Assembly (NCBI GenBank): GCA_027575765.1
Contig: JANBPT010000080.1
Location: 16,976 to 80,975, forward strand
DNA from: Tieghemiomyces parasiticus
Taxonomy: Eukaryota; Kickxellomycota; Dimargaritomycetes; Dimargaritales; Dimargaritaceae
DNA length: 64,000 nt
Direction: 5' to 3'
The notes under the pieces: model-generated
The model's input: only the letters and a program-made list of their open reading frames with translations
Database searches by the model: none
What the model was told of the DNA's origin: nothing
In this document: in pieces, positions 1 through 12,522 of the stretch
Numbering within the stretch: the stretch's first letter is position 1
How the letters are laid out: the number at the start of each line of letters is the position of its first letter
Program-made: the position numbers and the translations under genes

Positions 1-2
1 AC

Positions 3-427
3 GCCGGCCATACCACCGCCGATCTGCAGAAGGTCCTCGCCTACGAAACCGAGGAACCCACCGGGTGGGTGCAACTCGACCTGACCGAAGCCCACCAGGG
101 ACCTCTGTCACTTTTCACGTTGCGAATCATGATTTGCAGTAACCACCAGTTCGGTAAGGACTGTCACGTTCGCCAAGTCAAGGTGTTTGCGCCACACCGG
201 TAAGTCGGAGTACCTTCGCCCCAATACTTGAGAGTCTCCCCGTTGCGAGTGGTGTTAATAGACTCTGGCTGCACAGAATCCCGTCGACCGTGGGCTAATA
301 CCGCTATCCTGTCACCCTCGCTGGACGGGCTGACCCTACACCGATCCGTAAAAATGGCAGACCCCTAGCCCTGGACCAGCTGCGCTATACGTCACTCGAA
401 TTCAAGATGGCGTCCCAAATCCGGTAG
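3..427 (+). CDS. APC10: Anaphase-promoting complex subunit 10 (APC10/DOC1), C-terminal part, two exons
   Basis: The 3' end of the gene for the DOC-domain processivity subunit of the anaphase-promoting complex (APC/C), the ubiquitin ligase of mitotic exit. The gene runs off the left edge. Exon A (3-199, phase set by the visible frame) encodes the end of the DOC jelly roll: GWVQLDL, then a strand ending CSNHQFGKDCHVRQVKVFAP, which matches the family's NHQ-G-D-H-RQ pattern. The apparent stop TAA at 201-203 lies inside a consensus donor (GTAAGT, 200-205). Intron 200-360 has a CTGAC branch-like site near 330 and ends in CAG. Exon B (361-427) restores the frame and ends FKMASQIR followed by TAG. 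A C-terminal Ile-Arg (IR) tail that docks on the Cdc27/APC3 TPR subunit is an established feature of APC10, so this ending supports the splice. It converges on the FHIP gene. Confidence 0.88.
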
Positions 428-682
428 CCCCGCATCAAACCTTAACATCACTTAAACCTCCTTTATAATAACATTTGGTTGAGAGTTTTAATCACTGACG
501 ATAGGCGATGGTATACCATGGAAATTATTGAGACACGACGTGGGATGGACAGGCCCCAGCACTATACCCTATAAGGGTCTGTGACTATACCAAATAATAA
601 TAATAATTGGATATCACAACGGATTTTCCCCTGGTAGCATACCACGGACTGGCAGCGTACCGTCTAAATTTGACCATAGCAC

Positions 683-3600
683 CTAGACGCCGAGCGGTCC
701 GGATGGTCGAAGGGCCACGGTTTCCACCTCGGGTGTCGCAACACTTCGGCGCACCTGGATGATGGCCAACATTTCCTTGATGGATTCCTCGAGGATCAGG
801 ACGTTCTCGCACAGTGTGGCGTAGGCCACTTTACCCGCCGAGGCGGCCTTCTCAGCACCACCGGCCAGGGTAGAGGCGGCGGTAGCAGGGCTGGAGGAGC
901 CCCCCGAGCGGGCGTCGGGACTAGTAGCCGAACCCGCACGACCAGGCTGCAATGAGGGGATGGATGACGACGTCAAAGACAGGGTGGTGGCGGGGGCCGT
1001 GGGTGATGGAAGTAGGGCACTCCGGCCCGTACTGTCGGCAGTGGCACCGGGGGTATTCAACACGGAGGTCCGCGCCGTCGGTTTGGCCGGGTAGGGTGTG
1101 GTCATGGCCGTCGTGGTCCCTAGGGCCAGGGAGGTACGGGTCCGACGCAGCCGGTCCTCAAAGTCCGTCATGGACTCCCGGAATGCTTGGACGCGCTGGG
1201 CGAGGGCCAGGAGGATGGAAAAGATACTCGGTGGCGAGGCAGCCCCGGGAGGCAAGGACCACGGTCCGCGGTCACCCAGCAACGGAGCGTGCGCCGCGGG
1301 GGACGAACGCGGGCCCGCGGTAGTGGCATTGGCATTGACGGTGGGGGCCGGTGCGGGTACCGCCTCGAATGTAAACAGCCCCTCCAGCTCGCGGAACGGA
1401 CAGGCGGCCAGGGCGGCCACGGCCCCCGTGAGCGCCAGGTTGACGTCCACCGGGTGAGCAAAGAACCGGGCCAGCAAATTAAAGAGGGCGCGGAGGGCTG
1501 GGTCGCTCGCGTTGAGCCGGTAAGGAGTACAGCATGGCCGGGCGGGCCCAGGGGCACTGCCAAAGTCCGTCGCCCCCGTCATGGTGGATTGGTCGCCACC
1601 GTCACTCGCGATTCCGTCGTGGCGGGACCCGTACCGCCGGCTACGTGGAGGAGGAGGGAGCGGCTGCTCGATACCGGCCGCTAACATGGCCCGGGCACGC
1701 TCCATCTGGTGCACGTGCTCAAAGGTACCGTGGTACACCACGTGGTCCTCCCAGGCCGCCTCGGTGTCGGCCAGGTACGTTTCGTAGCCGAGAATCGGTG
1801 TGGGCGCCGGCGTACCGTCAATCAAGCGGAGAAGGTGAGTATACGATTCCATATCGTAGCGGTGGCTCAGGACCGCCGCCAGACCCACCGGGGGCGGGGC
1901 CAGCGATTTGGGACCACCGGCCTGGCCCGGGGACCCGCTGGGCCAGGTGGTGGCAGGGGCCAAGGGTCGGCGCGCCGGCTGAGTGTCCAAGAGGTTGGGC
2001 GTAAAGGCGCACTGGAAGGTGAGCATCGTGGTCCACAGCTTGAGAGCGGCCACCACCGCCGTGCGTGACGACGACTGGAGATTGGTGCAAATCAGGTCCT
2101 TGAGGTTGAACGCCACGGCGGCGGGTTTCTCCGCGGCAACGTCGGCCTCGGACTGCGCGGATGGGACGGCCGCTGCGGGAATGGCGGTTTCGGACGCCGG
2201 GGCCGGACTGGCGGGCTCGTCCTCGGCGTCTAGAAGGAATCGCAGCAGAGTGTCGGTGAGCTCCCCGGGCTGGAGGGCCTGTAGCAGCAGTTCGATATAG
2301 GACATAACGGCCACCGCGGTCCCGTCGGTATCCGAGCTCTCCATAATGGACGGATAGAGTACAGTTTCGAGGAAATGGGTGCGGAAGTTGCGCACCAGCG
2401 ATCGGTGCAGTGTGATGTTGGGACAGCGGTACAGCACGTCCTGGTAAAACTCGGCCAATTTAATGAAGGACGTCATCACCTGATGGAATTCCGGAGAAGT
2501 AGACGACTCCATGGCGTCCGTGGGCTCCTCACGCAACTCGTCTTCCTCCGACAACGATGTACGGCCAACCAGGGTTGACGTGTCCGGCGCCGTGCCGGTC
2601 GGGCCAACGTCACTGTGGATATCACCGGCAGCCGCTGCTGTCAAACCGGCCGTAGTGGCGACGGCTGGCACACGCACCGCTGCGGCGCCACCCGTCGCCG
2701 GCAGATCCTCCTCGAACATGACCAACAACCGCCGCGGCAGCTGTGAGTACAGGGCGCCCATGCTGGCCGAGAGGATGGTGCTCAGCCCGCTGGATCGTAG
2801 GATGTAATCGGAGAGATCCTTGTCCCCAGTGAGTTCGATGAGGAACCCCAGACCGGTACGAGCGTAGTCGCCAGCTTTACCCTCCATGTGGACAAACTGG
2901 AGTAGATAGGTGAAGAGTAAAAACTCATACTCCTTACCCGTCACGGCGACGGGCGAGTCGGCCGGGCGGGAGGGGGATGAGGCCGTGGACGGCGTAACAC
3001 TCCCGCTCCCCGCGGCTGGGCTGAGCCAGCTGCGGTCGAGGAAGAAAATATGCAGAATCTCGGGGTATTCGTGGATCTTGGCGCAGAGCAGGTAGGTCAG
3101 GTCGACCAGGTCTTCCTGGTACTTGTTACTATGTTGTGGGCTCGCCATGGCCAACCGAAGCAGGCTGAGTAGCGGGGTGTGAACGTTCTTGTGTACTAGA
3201 AAGCGTACGTCCAGAAGCTCGACCAGGCTGCTGATGGTGCGGATGGTCTCACCCAGAAGACCCACGGGACAGTCGGCCTCGGACAGGTGGACCAGGGAGG
3301 CCAGTACATTCTTGCGCAGAAAATATTCTAGACACACCCCGGTGTAATTGTCGCCGGCCTCGGGTTGATGCTCCTCCTCTACCAACATGTCTACCATGGC
3401 CTTTAGGTGCTGGGGGATGATAGTATGGGATACCTTAGAATCTACTCGTTTGTCTTGGAGAAAGTAAGTGTTCTGTGGTGGTGGAGTGGCCCGGCATGGA
3501 AAGGATGCGATAAAAAAAGACGGGGCGGTGAGCTGAAGCATTAGAATCCGTAGCAGTTGAGGTAGCCTAAGATCAAGCTATAGATAGCGACGGGCGGAGC

Positions 3601-3874
3601 CAGGGGTGCTTTGGGGGAAGGGGGGACTCGGGGACCCAGTGGCCTGGGGCAAGTACCTGACTTGTCCCCGGGGTCCTTCCGGTGTCACTAGGCCAGAGGT
3701 CCAAGACAAATAGACTCCGCCCGATACCTCCAGGTCGGCCAACCCCTTCAGGGGGTCACAACTTACATGAATGTAGTCCCAAGCCTTCTCGAACTTGGCC
3801 AGGCGCATGGCACTGGTCGGCTTCTCCTTTTTCGGCGTCGCGATCTTCTTGGTAAGCCGCGCAAAGATATCCAT
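683..3874 (-). CDS. FHF complex subunit, HOOK-interacting protein (FHIP / FAM160 / RAI16-like)
   Basis: FHIP subunit of the FTS-Hook-FHIP complex, which links early endosomes and other cargo to dynein in filamentous fungi and animals. Two exons: 3874-3767 and 3472-683, giving about 965 residues. Exon 1 encodes MDIFARLTKKIATPK through AWDYIH and ends at a GTAAGT donor (3766). The acceptor CACAG ends at 3473, phase 0. Across the junction the protein reads as the conserved FAM160 N-terminus (W, then an IP-HLK-MVDMLVEEE block and a CLEYFLRKNVLASL helix). Without exon 1 the long frame would start inside the intron at a poor context. The body to about residue 620 is helical; the remainder is rich in Ala, Pro, Ser and Thr and looks disordered, interrupted by helical pieces. 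Absence of FHIP from budding yeast is known family biology. Its 3' end faces APC10. Confidence 0.88.
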
Positions 3875-4897
3875 GGTGACTAGTTTACCCCGGATGGGGG
3901 AGGGCGGCGGGGGGAGCGGGACAAGGTGATGGTGAAGGAGGAATAATGGGATGAGGCAGGGATGGTGGAAGGCGGTGAGTCGTCCGAATGAGGGTGCGGT
4001 AAGGGAGTAAGTGTAAGTGCCGGGGGGTTCGGGCGGATGGGATGGATGCAGTCAAGCTTGGACAGAAAGATGGGTATAAGCGATAGTAGCTGGAGGGAGG
4101 CCAAAAGTCAAGCAGAGAAACGTGTGCTAGTATTATGGGTTCACTGTCAGCCCGATTAGGATGGCTCGGAGTCCAGCACGTCGCCCTTGTGGCTTCAGTA
4201 CAGAAACTGCTTGCTGGTATGGATATGTGTGTATGCGTGTGTGTAGGCGGGTTTACTACGCCACAGACGGCACATAGCTATCACAAGGGTTAGGCTTTTG
4301 GAGCCTGTACCTTTCCACTCTCTAGCTGGGGCCTGGATAGGACAGTAAAGGAACGGAGAGGGCAAGGACGGCGATGCTAGTAGCAGGCGGACCGGACCAC
4401 GGGGCTCGTTGCGCATGTTACAGGGCTGACCTACAGCGAGGATTCACGCCTAGCGCCAGTCTAGGGGTATACGCGCCGGGTGAGCTTAGCGCATCACCCG
4501 AGAAGGCCAGTGATGTGAGCTATGACCGGACTAGAAGGGTGCGAGCCTATGTTGATCCACCTAGGAGCGGCTCGACAGTGGATGGTCTTATGGTCCAAGG
4601 TCTGAGCATACGAGGGAAAGCTTTCTTCACCAAAGATATGGGCCGCCACGACAGCCCTAGTCAGCAAGCTCATTAAATATCTAGCCGAAAGGGGCAGTAC
4701 GTTGCACTATTTGACTGTTTACACTTGATCCCCACTTTTGTAGCATCCGTCCCTTATACTACACCTGTTTATTCGGGCGGCAGACAAAGATTTCATCACC
4801 TACCCCGGACGGACATACATACACACACACGTTGGCCTTTTAAGATTAGATAGTACACAGTGGACAAAATAGCAGAGGGGGGGATGATGGGGGGGGG
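3875..4897. other. Intergenic: FHIP upstream region and Zn2Cys6 downstream region
   Basis: About 1 kb without a supported gene. On the minus strand the part next to FHIP (3880-4090) is pyrimidine-rich, as is common for fungal leaders. A short CA/TACA repeat lies at 4811-4830. A G-run (about 4877-4897) abuts the stop codon of the zinc-cluster gene. Small frames here have no protein-like features. Confidence 0.6.
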
Positions 4898-6853
4898 TTA
4901 CCAACCCGCGGCCACGGGTTGGCCGTCAGGGATGGCGGCATCGAGGCTGGTGCGCACCTCAACGGCCAGTTTGCGAAAGATGGGCCAGTAGAACCCGAGA
5001 TTGTAAAGCAAATCGGTCATTTCCAAGACCACGGCGCGGTAGTCGATCCGGGGACCCAGAACAGGTGGCGGCCGGGCGGCCTTGTGTTCGCGGATGTAGA
5101 CGTAGACCATGTAGAACAGGAACGTGCCCTGGGCCAGTCCCATCCGCCGCGGGGAGATGAGATGGTAGAGAGGGAGTATTTGCAGCCGGAACCGCTCTGC
5201 CACCTCGAGGCTGAGACGGTTCACGTCGAGGAGCGCACTCAGATCCGGTCGGTCTTTGAGCTGCTGGATCCGGGCAGCTAGGTTCTCCTCAAACTCGGTC
5301 GTGCCGCGGCCGTCAACGGGGACCGACCGGTGCACCTCGTTGGGGTCGGGTAAAAGGCCGTCCAGGGGCTTGATCCGGAAGGCCAGGGGGTGGTCAAGGT
5401 ATATCATCATGTAGGCCGAGTAGTACATGGTGTGCACCTGCAGGAGCTGGGTCAGAACGTGTGGGGACTCAGCCGCCATGACGTGGGCCTCGTCGGGCGT
5501 GGGCAGGGAAAAGGGTGGTTGTAAGCCGGCATACCAGTCGTCCATACGCCGGGCCAGGTGGCGAATCTCGCCTACCGGATCCTGCAGGGTTCGCATGTAC
5601 CGTCGACGGATGAAGTGCGAGATATCAATCAGGTGGGTGGTCAGCTCACGGACCTCGGGACAAGTCAGCATGCAGCACATGACGGATGGGATCACGACCG
5701 GGATTTGGTCCCAGCTACTGCCGCTCTCCATGCATGCGCGCATTAGGTGCTCCATGCGGGCAAAATCCACATAGGGGAGCTCGGGCTGTGCCCCGGTAGG
5801 ATGCTCGATTGGGGTGAGGTGATACACGGAGAAGAGGGCCTTGCCGAACCGCAGCAGCCAGTATCCGCTGCGCTGGATCTCACGGTGGAGTGCGGCCAGT
5901 GGATCCGGGGTAGCGGCCTTGGTGTAGTCGTGCTGAAGCTGGGCGGCCATGGCGTCAACAAAGCCCGCGTAGGCGGCTGACTTGGCGCTATCACCGATAC
6001 CCAGGTGGTAGGCCATGAGGTCATGCAATGGGAAAATGTCCGACGCGGTGGGTCGCGCCAGGGTGGTCTCGAGCTGGGCCTCGGCTGCCTCGAGGTACGG
6101 GGCGGAGACGCTGGCCACGTCCAAGTCAACCTCCCGGTGAAAATCAAGGGTGTAACGGATGCTGAGGACCAGTATGGTGTTGAGAGTGAGCGGGGTCACG
6201 CGCTGGCGCTGTAAATTGTACCAAAAATGTTCAAAGAAGACCTGGCCGCCCGAACGGTACCGCCGCGCGTAGTATCGGGAAATGACGTTGTGGAGGAGGT
6301 CGCGGTTATAGAGGATATCGTAGGCAGTGGTAAGAGAGGGCTGCGGACCCAGGGTTCGAATGCTCTGTAGTAGTGGTCGAAAACGCTCGAGGCCCCGGTG
6401 GCTGAGGGGCGGGTGGGTTTCGTTAGCGACGGAATCAGGCGCATCTGGAGAGAGGGCCCGCAGGAATGCATGGGTATTGGTGTCCAAGCCTGCCGTCGGC
6501 AGGAGACCCGCGGCACTGGAGGGGGCGGAGGTGGCCGGTGAGCCCTGAAATGCGCCGCGTGGGGAGACGGGTAGACCGTCCTGGGCGTGGGCCCGGGCGG
6601 GGTAAGTCGGTGGCGAGACGGTCCGAACGGTACGATGGTTGAGAGAGGTGGTGGTCTGGATTAGAACATTGAAGCCCGGGTTGACCTGGGCCACCTTGAT
6701 GGTTTTCAGGGTCGATTGGTAGGCTGGGCTGTAATGGCAGAGGTGGCCCTTTCGCCAACAGCCCGCACAAGGCCGCTGATTGTCACATTTGATCTTCTTT
6801 TCGGTGCATCGGTCACAGGCCCGCCGAAGCTTCGGGCCGGCCGCCTGGAACAT
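4898..6853 (-). CDS. Zn(II)2Cys6 fungal-type transcription factor
   Basis: A 651-residue single-exon transcription factor of the fungus-specific zinc binuclear cluster class, expected to act in the nucleus. The N-terminus carries the full cluster: Cys13-x2-Cys16-x6-Cys23-x5-Cys29-x2-Cys32-x6-Cys39, with the basic stretch TEKKIKC between. This is followed by a low-complexity linker (about residues 60-140) and then a long helical region (about 145-640) resembling the fungal-specific middle homology domain. The ATG at 6853 sits twelve codons before the first cysteine, as is usual in the family. The last codon TGG is followed by TAAC, so a weak donor overlaps the stop, but the downstream G/C-run sequence gives no exon, and I keep the stop. 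Target genes cannot be inferred; no pathway genes are adjacent. Confidence 0.93.
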   Translation of the reverse strand: MFQAAGPKLRRACDRCTEKKIKCDNQRPCAGCWRKGHLCHYSPAYQSTLKTIKVAQVNPGFNVLIQTTTSLNHRTVRTVSPPTYPARAHAQDGLPVSPRGAFQGSPATSAPSSAAGLLPTAGLDTNTHAFLRALSPDAPDSVANETHPPLSHRGLERFRPLLQSIRTLGPQPSLTTAYDILYNRDLLHNVISRYYARRYRSGGQVFFEHFWYNLQRQRVTPLTLNTILVLSIRYTLDFHREVDLDVASVSAPYLEAAEAQLETTLARPTASDIFPLHDLMAYHLGIGDSAKSAAYAGFVDAMAAQLQHDYTKAATPDPLAALHREIQRSGYWLLRFGKALFSVYHLTPIEHPTGAQPELPYVDFARMEHLMRACMESGSSWDQIPVVIPSVMCCMLTCPEVRELTTHLIDISHFIRRRYMRTLQDPVGEIRHLARRMDDWYAGLQPPFSLPTPDEAHVMAAESPHVLTQLLQVHTMYYSAYMMIYLDHPLAFRIKPLDGLLPDPNEVHRSVPVDGRGTTEFEENLAARIQQLKDRPDLSALLDVNRLSLEVAERFRLQILPLYHLISPRRMGLAQGTFLFYMVYVYIREHKAARPPPVLGPRIDYRAVVLEMTDLLYNLGFYWPIFRKLAVEVRTSLDAAIPDGQPVAAGW

Positions 6854-9800
6854 GGGAGCTGGCGGGGGACGGTGAAAGGGCTACGGGATGCCCGTAAGGT
6901 CGACCGGGAAGGAGGAGGCTAAACAAGGAGGGAGGGGGTGGCATATAAGGTGGGATTGTTACCCAAGCTAACGACAGGCGTAGAAATAGTGGGGAGAATG
7001 GCCCGTGGGTGGCTAAACCCCTCACTAAGGGTTACAAATAAACGCCGGGTGCCTGGGGACGGTTTCCAGTATCAGAAAATGAGAGCGCCGACCAAAGGAG
7101 CATCTGTATCGTGGGGGAAAAGGCCCCGACAACGTGGATAGGCGTTATAAAAAAAACAGGCGTCAAGGGAAAAGGAATGACGGGAGTGGCTGGCCACGTG
7201 GTGAGCTTTACTGTTGTGGCGAGGACAGTGGGCTGGGACGGGCTACCAACGCAACCAAGGGCCGGGAGAAACGGCAGCGAGGAGGGTAGACGAGGCGATA
7301 GCAAGCACAATCAGAGCCGCGTGGCGGTGGTAGGAAAGGGGCGTTGCGTAGGACGTGGATAGGTAGCAGGTAGGGGCGCACAATGATGGCGATGAACTGG
7401 GCGGTGCAACAATGGGTGCGCAAGGTTTAGCGGGCTAGGCCGGGGACAGGATGTTGTGTTATACAAAGGGGGTGTGATTGTTGACGACCGAGAGCAGAGC
7501 GGGACGATGGTTACGCATGGGGTGTATTGAAACGTGTACCCGTGGCAGCTGCGTCCAAAAGGCTGGATGTGTGGGGGAGGGACAAGGACGTGGTGGACCG
7601 GGGAGCGTAACGAGTCGATGGGCGACTGGTTACGGCGGTGGAAATTGGCAACGACCAATAACAAACACGGGGCGAAGAGTCGGGCGAACCTGGCCAGGGT
7701 AGGAGAACGGGCTATTTATACTACGCATACCCTTGCGTTGAACAGGGGATCATCACCCTGCTCGCCTTCCACGATGTGCCCCAAGCGGGTTGGCGGCAGC
7801 TGGGCCGAACCGGTGGTTGGCCCCGAAATTGCCCGAAACGGAAAGCGTCGACCACACAGATTGGCCCGGCTGCACGCGCTCCCACTCCTAAGGTTTGCTG
7901 AGGATTATCGCCCACCCCTCGAATTGGCTCTCGGCACTCCCATCGCAATGGGAAAGAGAGCCCCGTGGACGGCAGGCTGCGAGCGTTGGCGACAGCCCCC
8001 TCCCCCACCTGGCCTAGCACATACCCATTTTGCAACGGGCAATCGATCTGGTGGGGATTGGGGCGCAAGGCGGCCGACGAGTGGGTGCTACGGTGCTAAA
8101 TGGCGCAAACCATGTCGCGTCTGAACCTGGTCGGTACGGGCCTGGCGTGATTAGCCAACCGTCGACCATCCCGCTAAGCGAACCACATCGTGGCAACCCC
8201 TCCTCACCCCCAACGTTCCGGGCATTGGTCGGCTGAGGCACAGCGCCGAATGGGCAACCAGCGGAGGATCAGGAGGAAGCACCAACGCAAGTGACACCCA
8301 AGGATGGAAATGCAGGGGGGGGGGTCTTGAAAAAAGAAACACCCGGCTCATAGGGCCGGTGCATGGTGCTGTAGTGTTTAAGCGTGAGTGAGCATGAAGG
8401 GAGGCAGTGCGGAGCGGCCTGGAGGCTTTTAGTCAACGCATGCCCGCGCTGGAGCCGTTATGGGTGCATGCCTGCACGAGGCCCACCATGCATACCATGT
8501 AAGGTCAAAAGCCGTAGCTGAGACGGTAGGTTGGCGCACAGGCCGTAGCAGAGAGACTACGCATCGAGGGAGGAGCCGGGCTCGGCCAACCGGCCGAAGT
8601 AACTTGGTGGGCCCAATGCGCTTGGAACCTGAAGCATGCCCCTCATGCAGGGAGTCTTCATAGGCATACAGTCGGGAAAGGGGGAGGGCGGAGGGGATGC
8701 CAGGCCGAGCTTCGTCTATGGGCTTTGGCCGGTGCACCATGGCCCGCAACCAGCTGCTCCAACGAAACCTGATCCCCACGCCTCACATGATCGAGTGGGG
8801 CAGGATGGCGAATACTATAAAGCAACATCGAACCCGGCCGACGACCTCTGCCATTAAAACGCGGCCGACTGTGCCCGCTTTGGACACCTGCAAACGCGGC
8901 GACCGGCCCGATACTGAGTCCTCGAAAGCTGGGTGGCCATCCCTTCCGTATCCGCCGTCCTTGCTACTGCTTGGCCTCAGCTCATCCTGGTTCGCATGCT
9001 CTAATTTGGCACGTGGGACCACAATGGGGTGTCCGCTTCGATTGGGAGGCCCACGTTGACCCGTGAGGCTCCGGTAGCCTCGTTCCATATCGGACGTATC
9101 GCGGTTCTGCGACCTCCCTCGCCCCTACCAACCAGACACGGCCATATCCCTGGTTGAAATCGGTACTGTACCGCCATCTATAGACACTTCACTGCCCAGC
9201 AATCTTTTTCCTTAAAAGGTCTTGGAAGCTCCGTGGTGGGATGGCGGCAGTGGGCGCATTGGCACTGGCACGGGTGGAATGCCTGCAAACAACTAGCTAC
9301 CACTCGGCACCTCAACCAATTTGAACTGTGCCGCATGGTAGACGTACCAATTGACACGCCCCTGATATTAATATACGCCGGGTGCTTGGTCAAGGCAGAC
9401 CAGCTTGCTTCCTCTTCACATACGTGGTCAATTGTGGGACACTGACGGGCGTCGTCCGAACTAATACCAGGATGCACAGGGCCGGCTAAGCCAGTGGGCC
9501 GTATCGGGCGAACGTAGTCACCTAGAGAGGGCGGAAACACAGCAGTGACGTGCTCCGATCAACGCACGTAGCCCAGCACCTCCATCAACCTCCTCTCTCT
9601 CCCCTTTTCTCGCGCTACAATCACAGCCGCAGCCACAATAGCGGTAAGCAAGCTGGTCCTGATGAGTGCCCCCCTCCGCAACAATGGCCCTTACCATTCC
9701 TCCTGATGTGGGCCGTGAGACCCGCCGCTATTCTTAGTACACCCGGATATCCACCGGGTAAGATCCCGTTGGTGGAGAAATCGACTGTGCGAGGGTACCT

Positions 9801-10392
9801 ATTTTTATAGTCGTTATTTTCCTGCCAGCCCAGGAAGAGGCCATGACGCTCCCGTTGTGCTGTCCCTCACCAGCCAGCGGCATATAGAGCTTCGGAGCAA
9901 GGGGAGGGAACTTGTAATGGACTTCAAGATTGACGGAACCGCCCATGAAACCGAGTGTGTCCCTTTATTTATTTTTTGGCGACTCGGTAGACGGACTGAA
10001 CGCCGATACACCCACTCGAACTGTCACTTACGTGCATGACGATTGGCTGTTACCGGCGCACAGGGAAATCGTCACACTGTTGTGAATGACGCCGCTCTTG
10101 AGCCGCCGAACTGTTACGCGTGTGCACGCCATTCCTCCCTCCTAGCCGTTTCGCCCGAATATAATCGCGAAACGGACTCGCTATTTTCCCTACCCATGCC
10201 TTCGTTCATGGCGCCCAATAGGTAAGGCATCAAAGCTAAGGCAGGATATCCACGACAAATCGACCGTGCCTCGCGCGCTCCAGTGCACAGCTGGATGGTC
10301 GAACGGCAGACATACCCTGTCGTTACCCTGGCCTGCTCTCACTGTAACTAGCTATGCCGCTGTCAAGGTTCGACCCGGTATGTGGAACGTAA

Positions 10393-10416
10393 TTATATAT
10401 ATATATATCTATATAT
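10393..10416. repeat. AT dinucleotide microsatellite
   Basis: Near-perfect run of alternating T and A broken once by TCT, in the AT-richer middle of the gene-poor block. No gene is nearby. Confidence 0.9.
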
Positions 10417-12309
10417 GACACAAATATCCCAACATTGATTACATCTGTACGGCCCTTGCGGGCGATCCCATCTATGTGGCGTAGCAGGATATTCCTTGGG
10501 GCCCAGCTCAGACGCCTTTGGCACTTGTTCCCACTGTTAGCTCTCCCCTTCCTTTTATCACGTAGCGAGTATTGATCGACCTTGTTTCATCGATCCATCC
10601 TTCGGGATCCAGCCATATTAGGCTATTAGTCATGACGGTGGCATGTACGGCAAAGCATGTTTAATTCTACCTACCACACCCCATGTATCCAACTTCTACC
10701 GCGTCGTTCCGGTTTTGAGCATCAAGCTGAATCTCGGTTGCTGGGGCTCTTGCCATAACAATTTCTTACTAGGTTGGTATGATTGACGGCGGTTGCAGGA
10801 TTGGTGAACGATGGTTACCACTAACCGGATCCATTATGGCTGGTATTTGAGTGTAAGCAAATTAATTTACCTCAATTGTTAATAAAGCATGGCTCGACTT
10901 GAAACTAGAAAGGGGAAAGGGTAGAATGTAAATATAGAGAGAGTTGAAGAAAAGGGTTGCTACAAAAGTTAGTGGTGTGCTACGAAATACTGACCGTTAT
11001 TGCCTGCACGACAATTTATTTTAGAAATCTCGGCACGTAGTAAAGGGGGGCCATCTAGCCTGTTTGCGACAATATGAGGAAAAGAGAAAAACGGAGAAAA
11101 TGAAAAAAGAGGAAATATAGGGGAAAAAGGGCGGTCTGCAAGGCCGACCGGCCCTATATTGGAATGGTTGTCGTTGGTCAATAAAGGTGGTATCGCCACA
11201 AGGGGGACACCGACCCAATACAGGAGGGGTATAGACGATAGAATGGAGGAGGAAGCCGGATGGGCTAGGGGTTTCCGAAGGTGTAAATATTTTAGGTTTT
11301 CTTGGAGGGATTCGAAGTGGAGGTAAAAGGATGTGAAAACAAGGGCGGCGAGCGAAGGGACTGATGACACAGGTCAGAGGGATATGGGAGTAAAGGAAAG
11401 GGCGAAAGGAGCCCGTGAAGCCAGGGCCTTCGATTATTCTGAAAAAGGACATCAGTGATGACCGTACCCCGCCAAAGTCGGCCTCCTTTTACAGAGGAGA
11501 ATATGTGGAAAATGGCGAGTGAACTGACCAATGGGAGCAAGGGCTCGAAAGAAGTGGTCGCAGTACAACCCCTCCCTTTTCCCTCTCTGCTCATTGGAGG
11601 GGGGGTCTCTGGCCCTGTCGGAGGTGGGGGCCACCCTGTGGCTTGGTTCCGGCTGGGTCGGTATGGGGGACAGGCCCCCCCCCACGCACTCACCACCACC
11701 ACCACCACATTACCTCTCATGCGATAGAAAGTCGGGCGGAAACGGCGGGCGTAATTATACGCGCCACAGCGGTAGTATCAGTTCCGATATATTAGCGGTT
11801 AGCAAGGTACCGCGTTCGATAAGTTGATTGGCGGATTGGTAACTTATCTGCGGTTAAGCAAGGTGCGAAGTGAGGAGGCAGGCCCATGGGGGAGGAGTGT
11901 TCTTCCTGTGAAACTGCCGTGGCGCACAGGTGGCTCGACCAGATCTCTCGTCAGCGGTGGCTCGGGGCCCATAGAACGTTCCTCTCCATTATACCAGCCG
12001 AGAAGTCGTCGTATATCGTCTCTCGTCTTTTTCTTCGGCACCTGTGCAACCGCAACGGGGTCATACGACCCGATCCCGGTGTGAGGGACCAAGGGGACAA
12101 GAAGCGAAAGTTCTCTGGCCCGCGTATTCTATAATTCTAATTATCATTTGGGCCCTCCAATAGTTTTACATCAGCGTAGCCGTGCTGGGCTTGCGGCAGC
12201 TTGGTACTGTCGCGCCAACCATGTCCATACGAGCCGCCCATGGGATGCTTCCTGGTCGCTTACTGCCGGGTCGAGCCTTGTGCACGCTAGGAGCCGTTTC
12301 CCACTGTAT

Positions 12310-12317
12310 TATATAAA
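12310..12317 (+). promoter_or_regulatory. TATA box of the first secreted-protein gene
   Basis: TATATAAA about 206 bp before the preferred ATG at 12523. A canonical TATA element fits a regulated, strongly expressed gene; transcription start is not visible directly. Confidence 0.5.
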
Positions 12318-12522
12318 GGTGGGGGGAGACGGTTCAGATTGATGTGTCGCATCCATACGCCTTGCTCTTTTTTATATGTGACATTGTCTCTTGTTCAGCC
12401 ACCTATATCCCTCTTTTATCGCCATTACGGCTGCCTTCGTGAATCCCTTCTCGTTCATCTGAGTAGTGGTTCTCATACATCCATTGACCAGCCTGCTTGC
12501 GCCCCACGCCCCCCCGTCTGTA

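Larger units (their letters stand above)
6854..12522. other. Gene-poor intergenic block
   Basis: About 5.7 kb in which I find no supportable gene on either strand. Open frames up to 196 codons (7534-8124, +) occur, but lack domain motifs, have shadow-like composition and are flanked by no convincing splice sites. Base composition falls from GC-rich near the zinc-cluster promoter to clearly AT-richer around 10.2-11.1 kb, with an (AT)n tract at 10393-10416. A CAC/CCA triplet run is at 11693-11707. The last 300 bases are the promoter of the first secreted-protein gene. Confidence 0.55.

Noticed and set aside
7534..8124. 196-codon plus-strand frame in the first gene desert
   Set aside because: No hydrophobic core, motif or family resemblance; Trp/Arg/Pro-rich composition typical of non-coding GC-rich DNA; no splice support.
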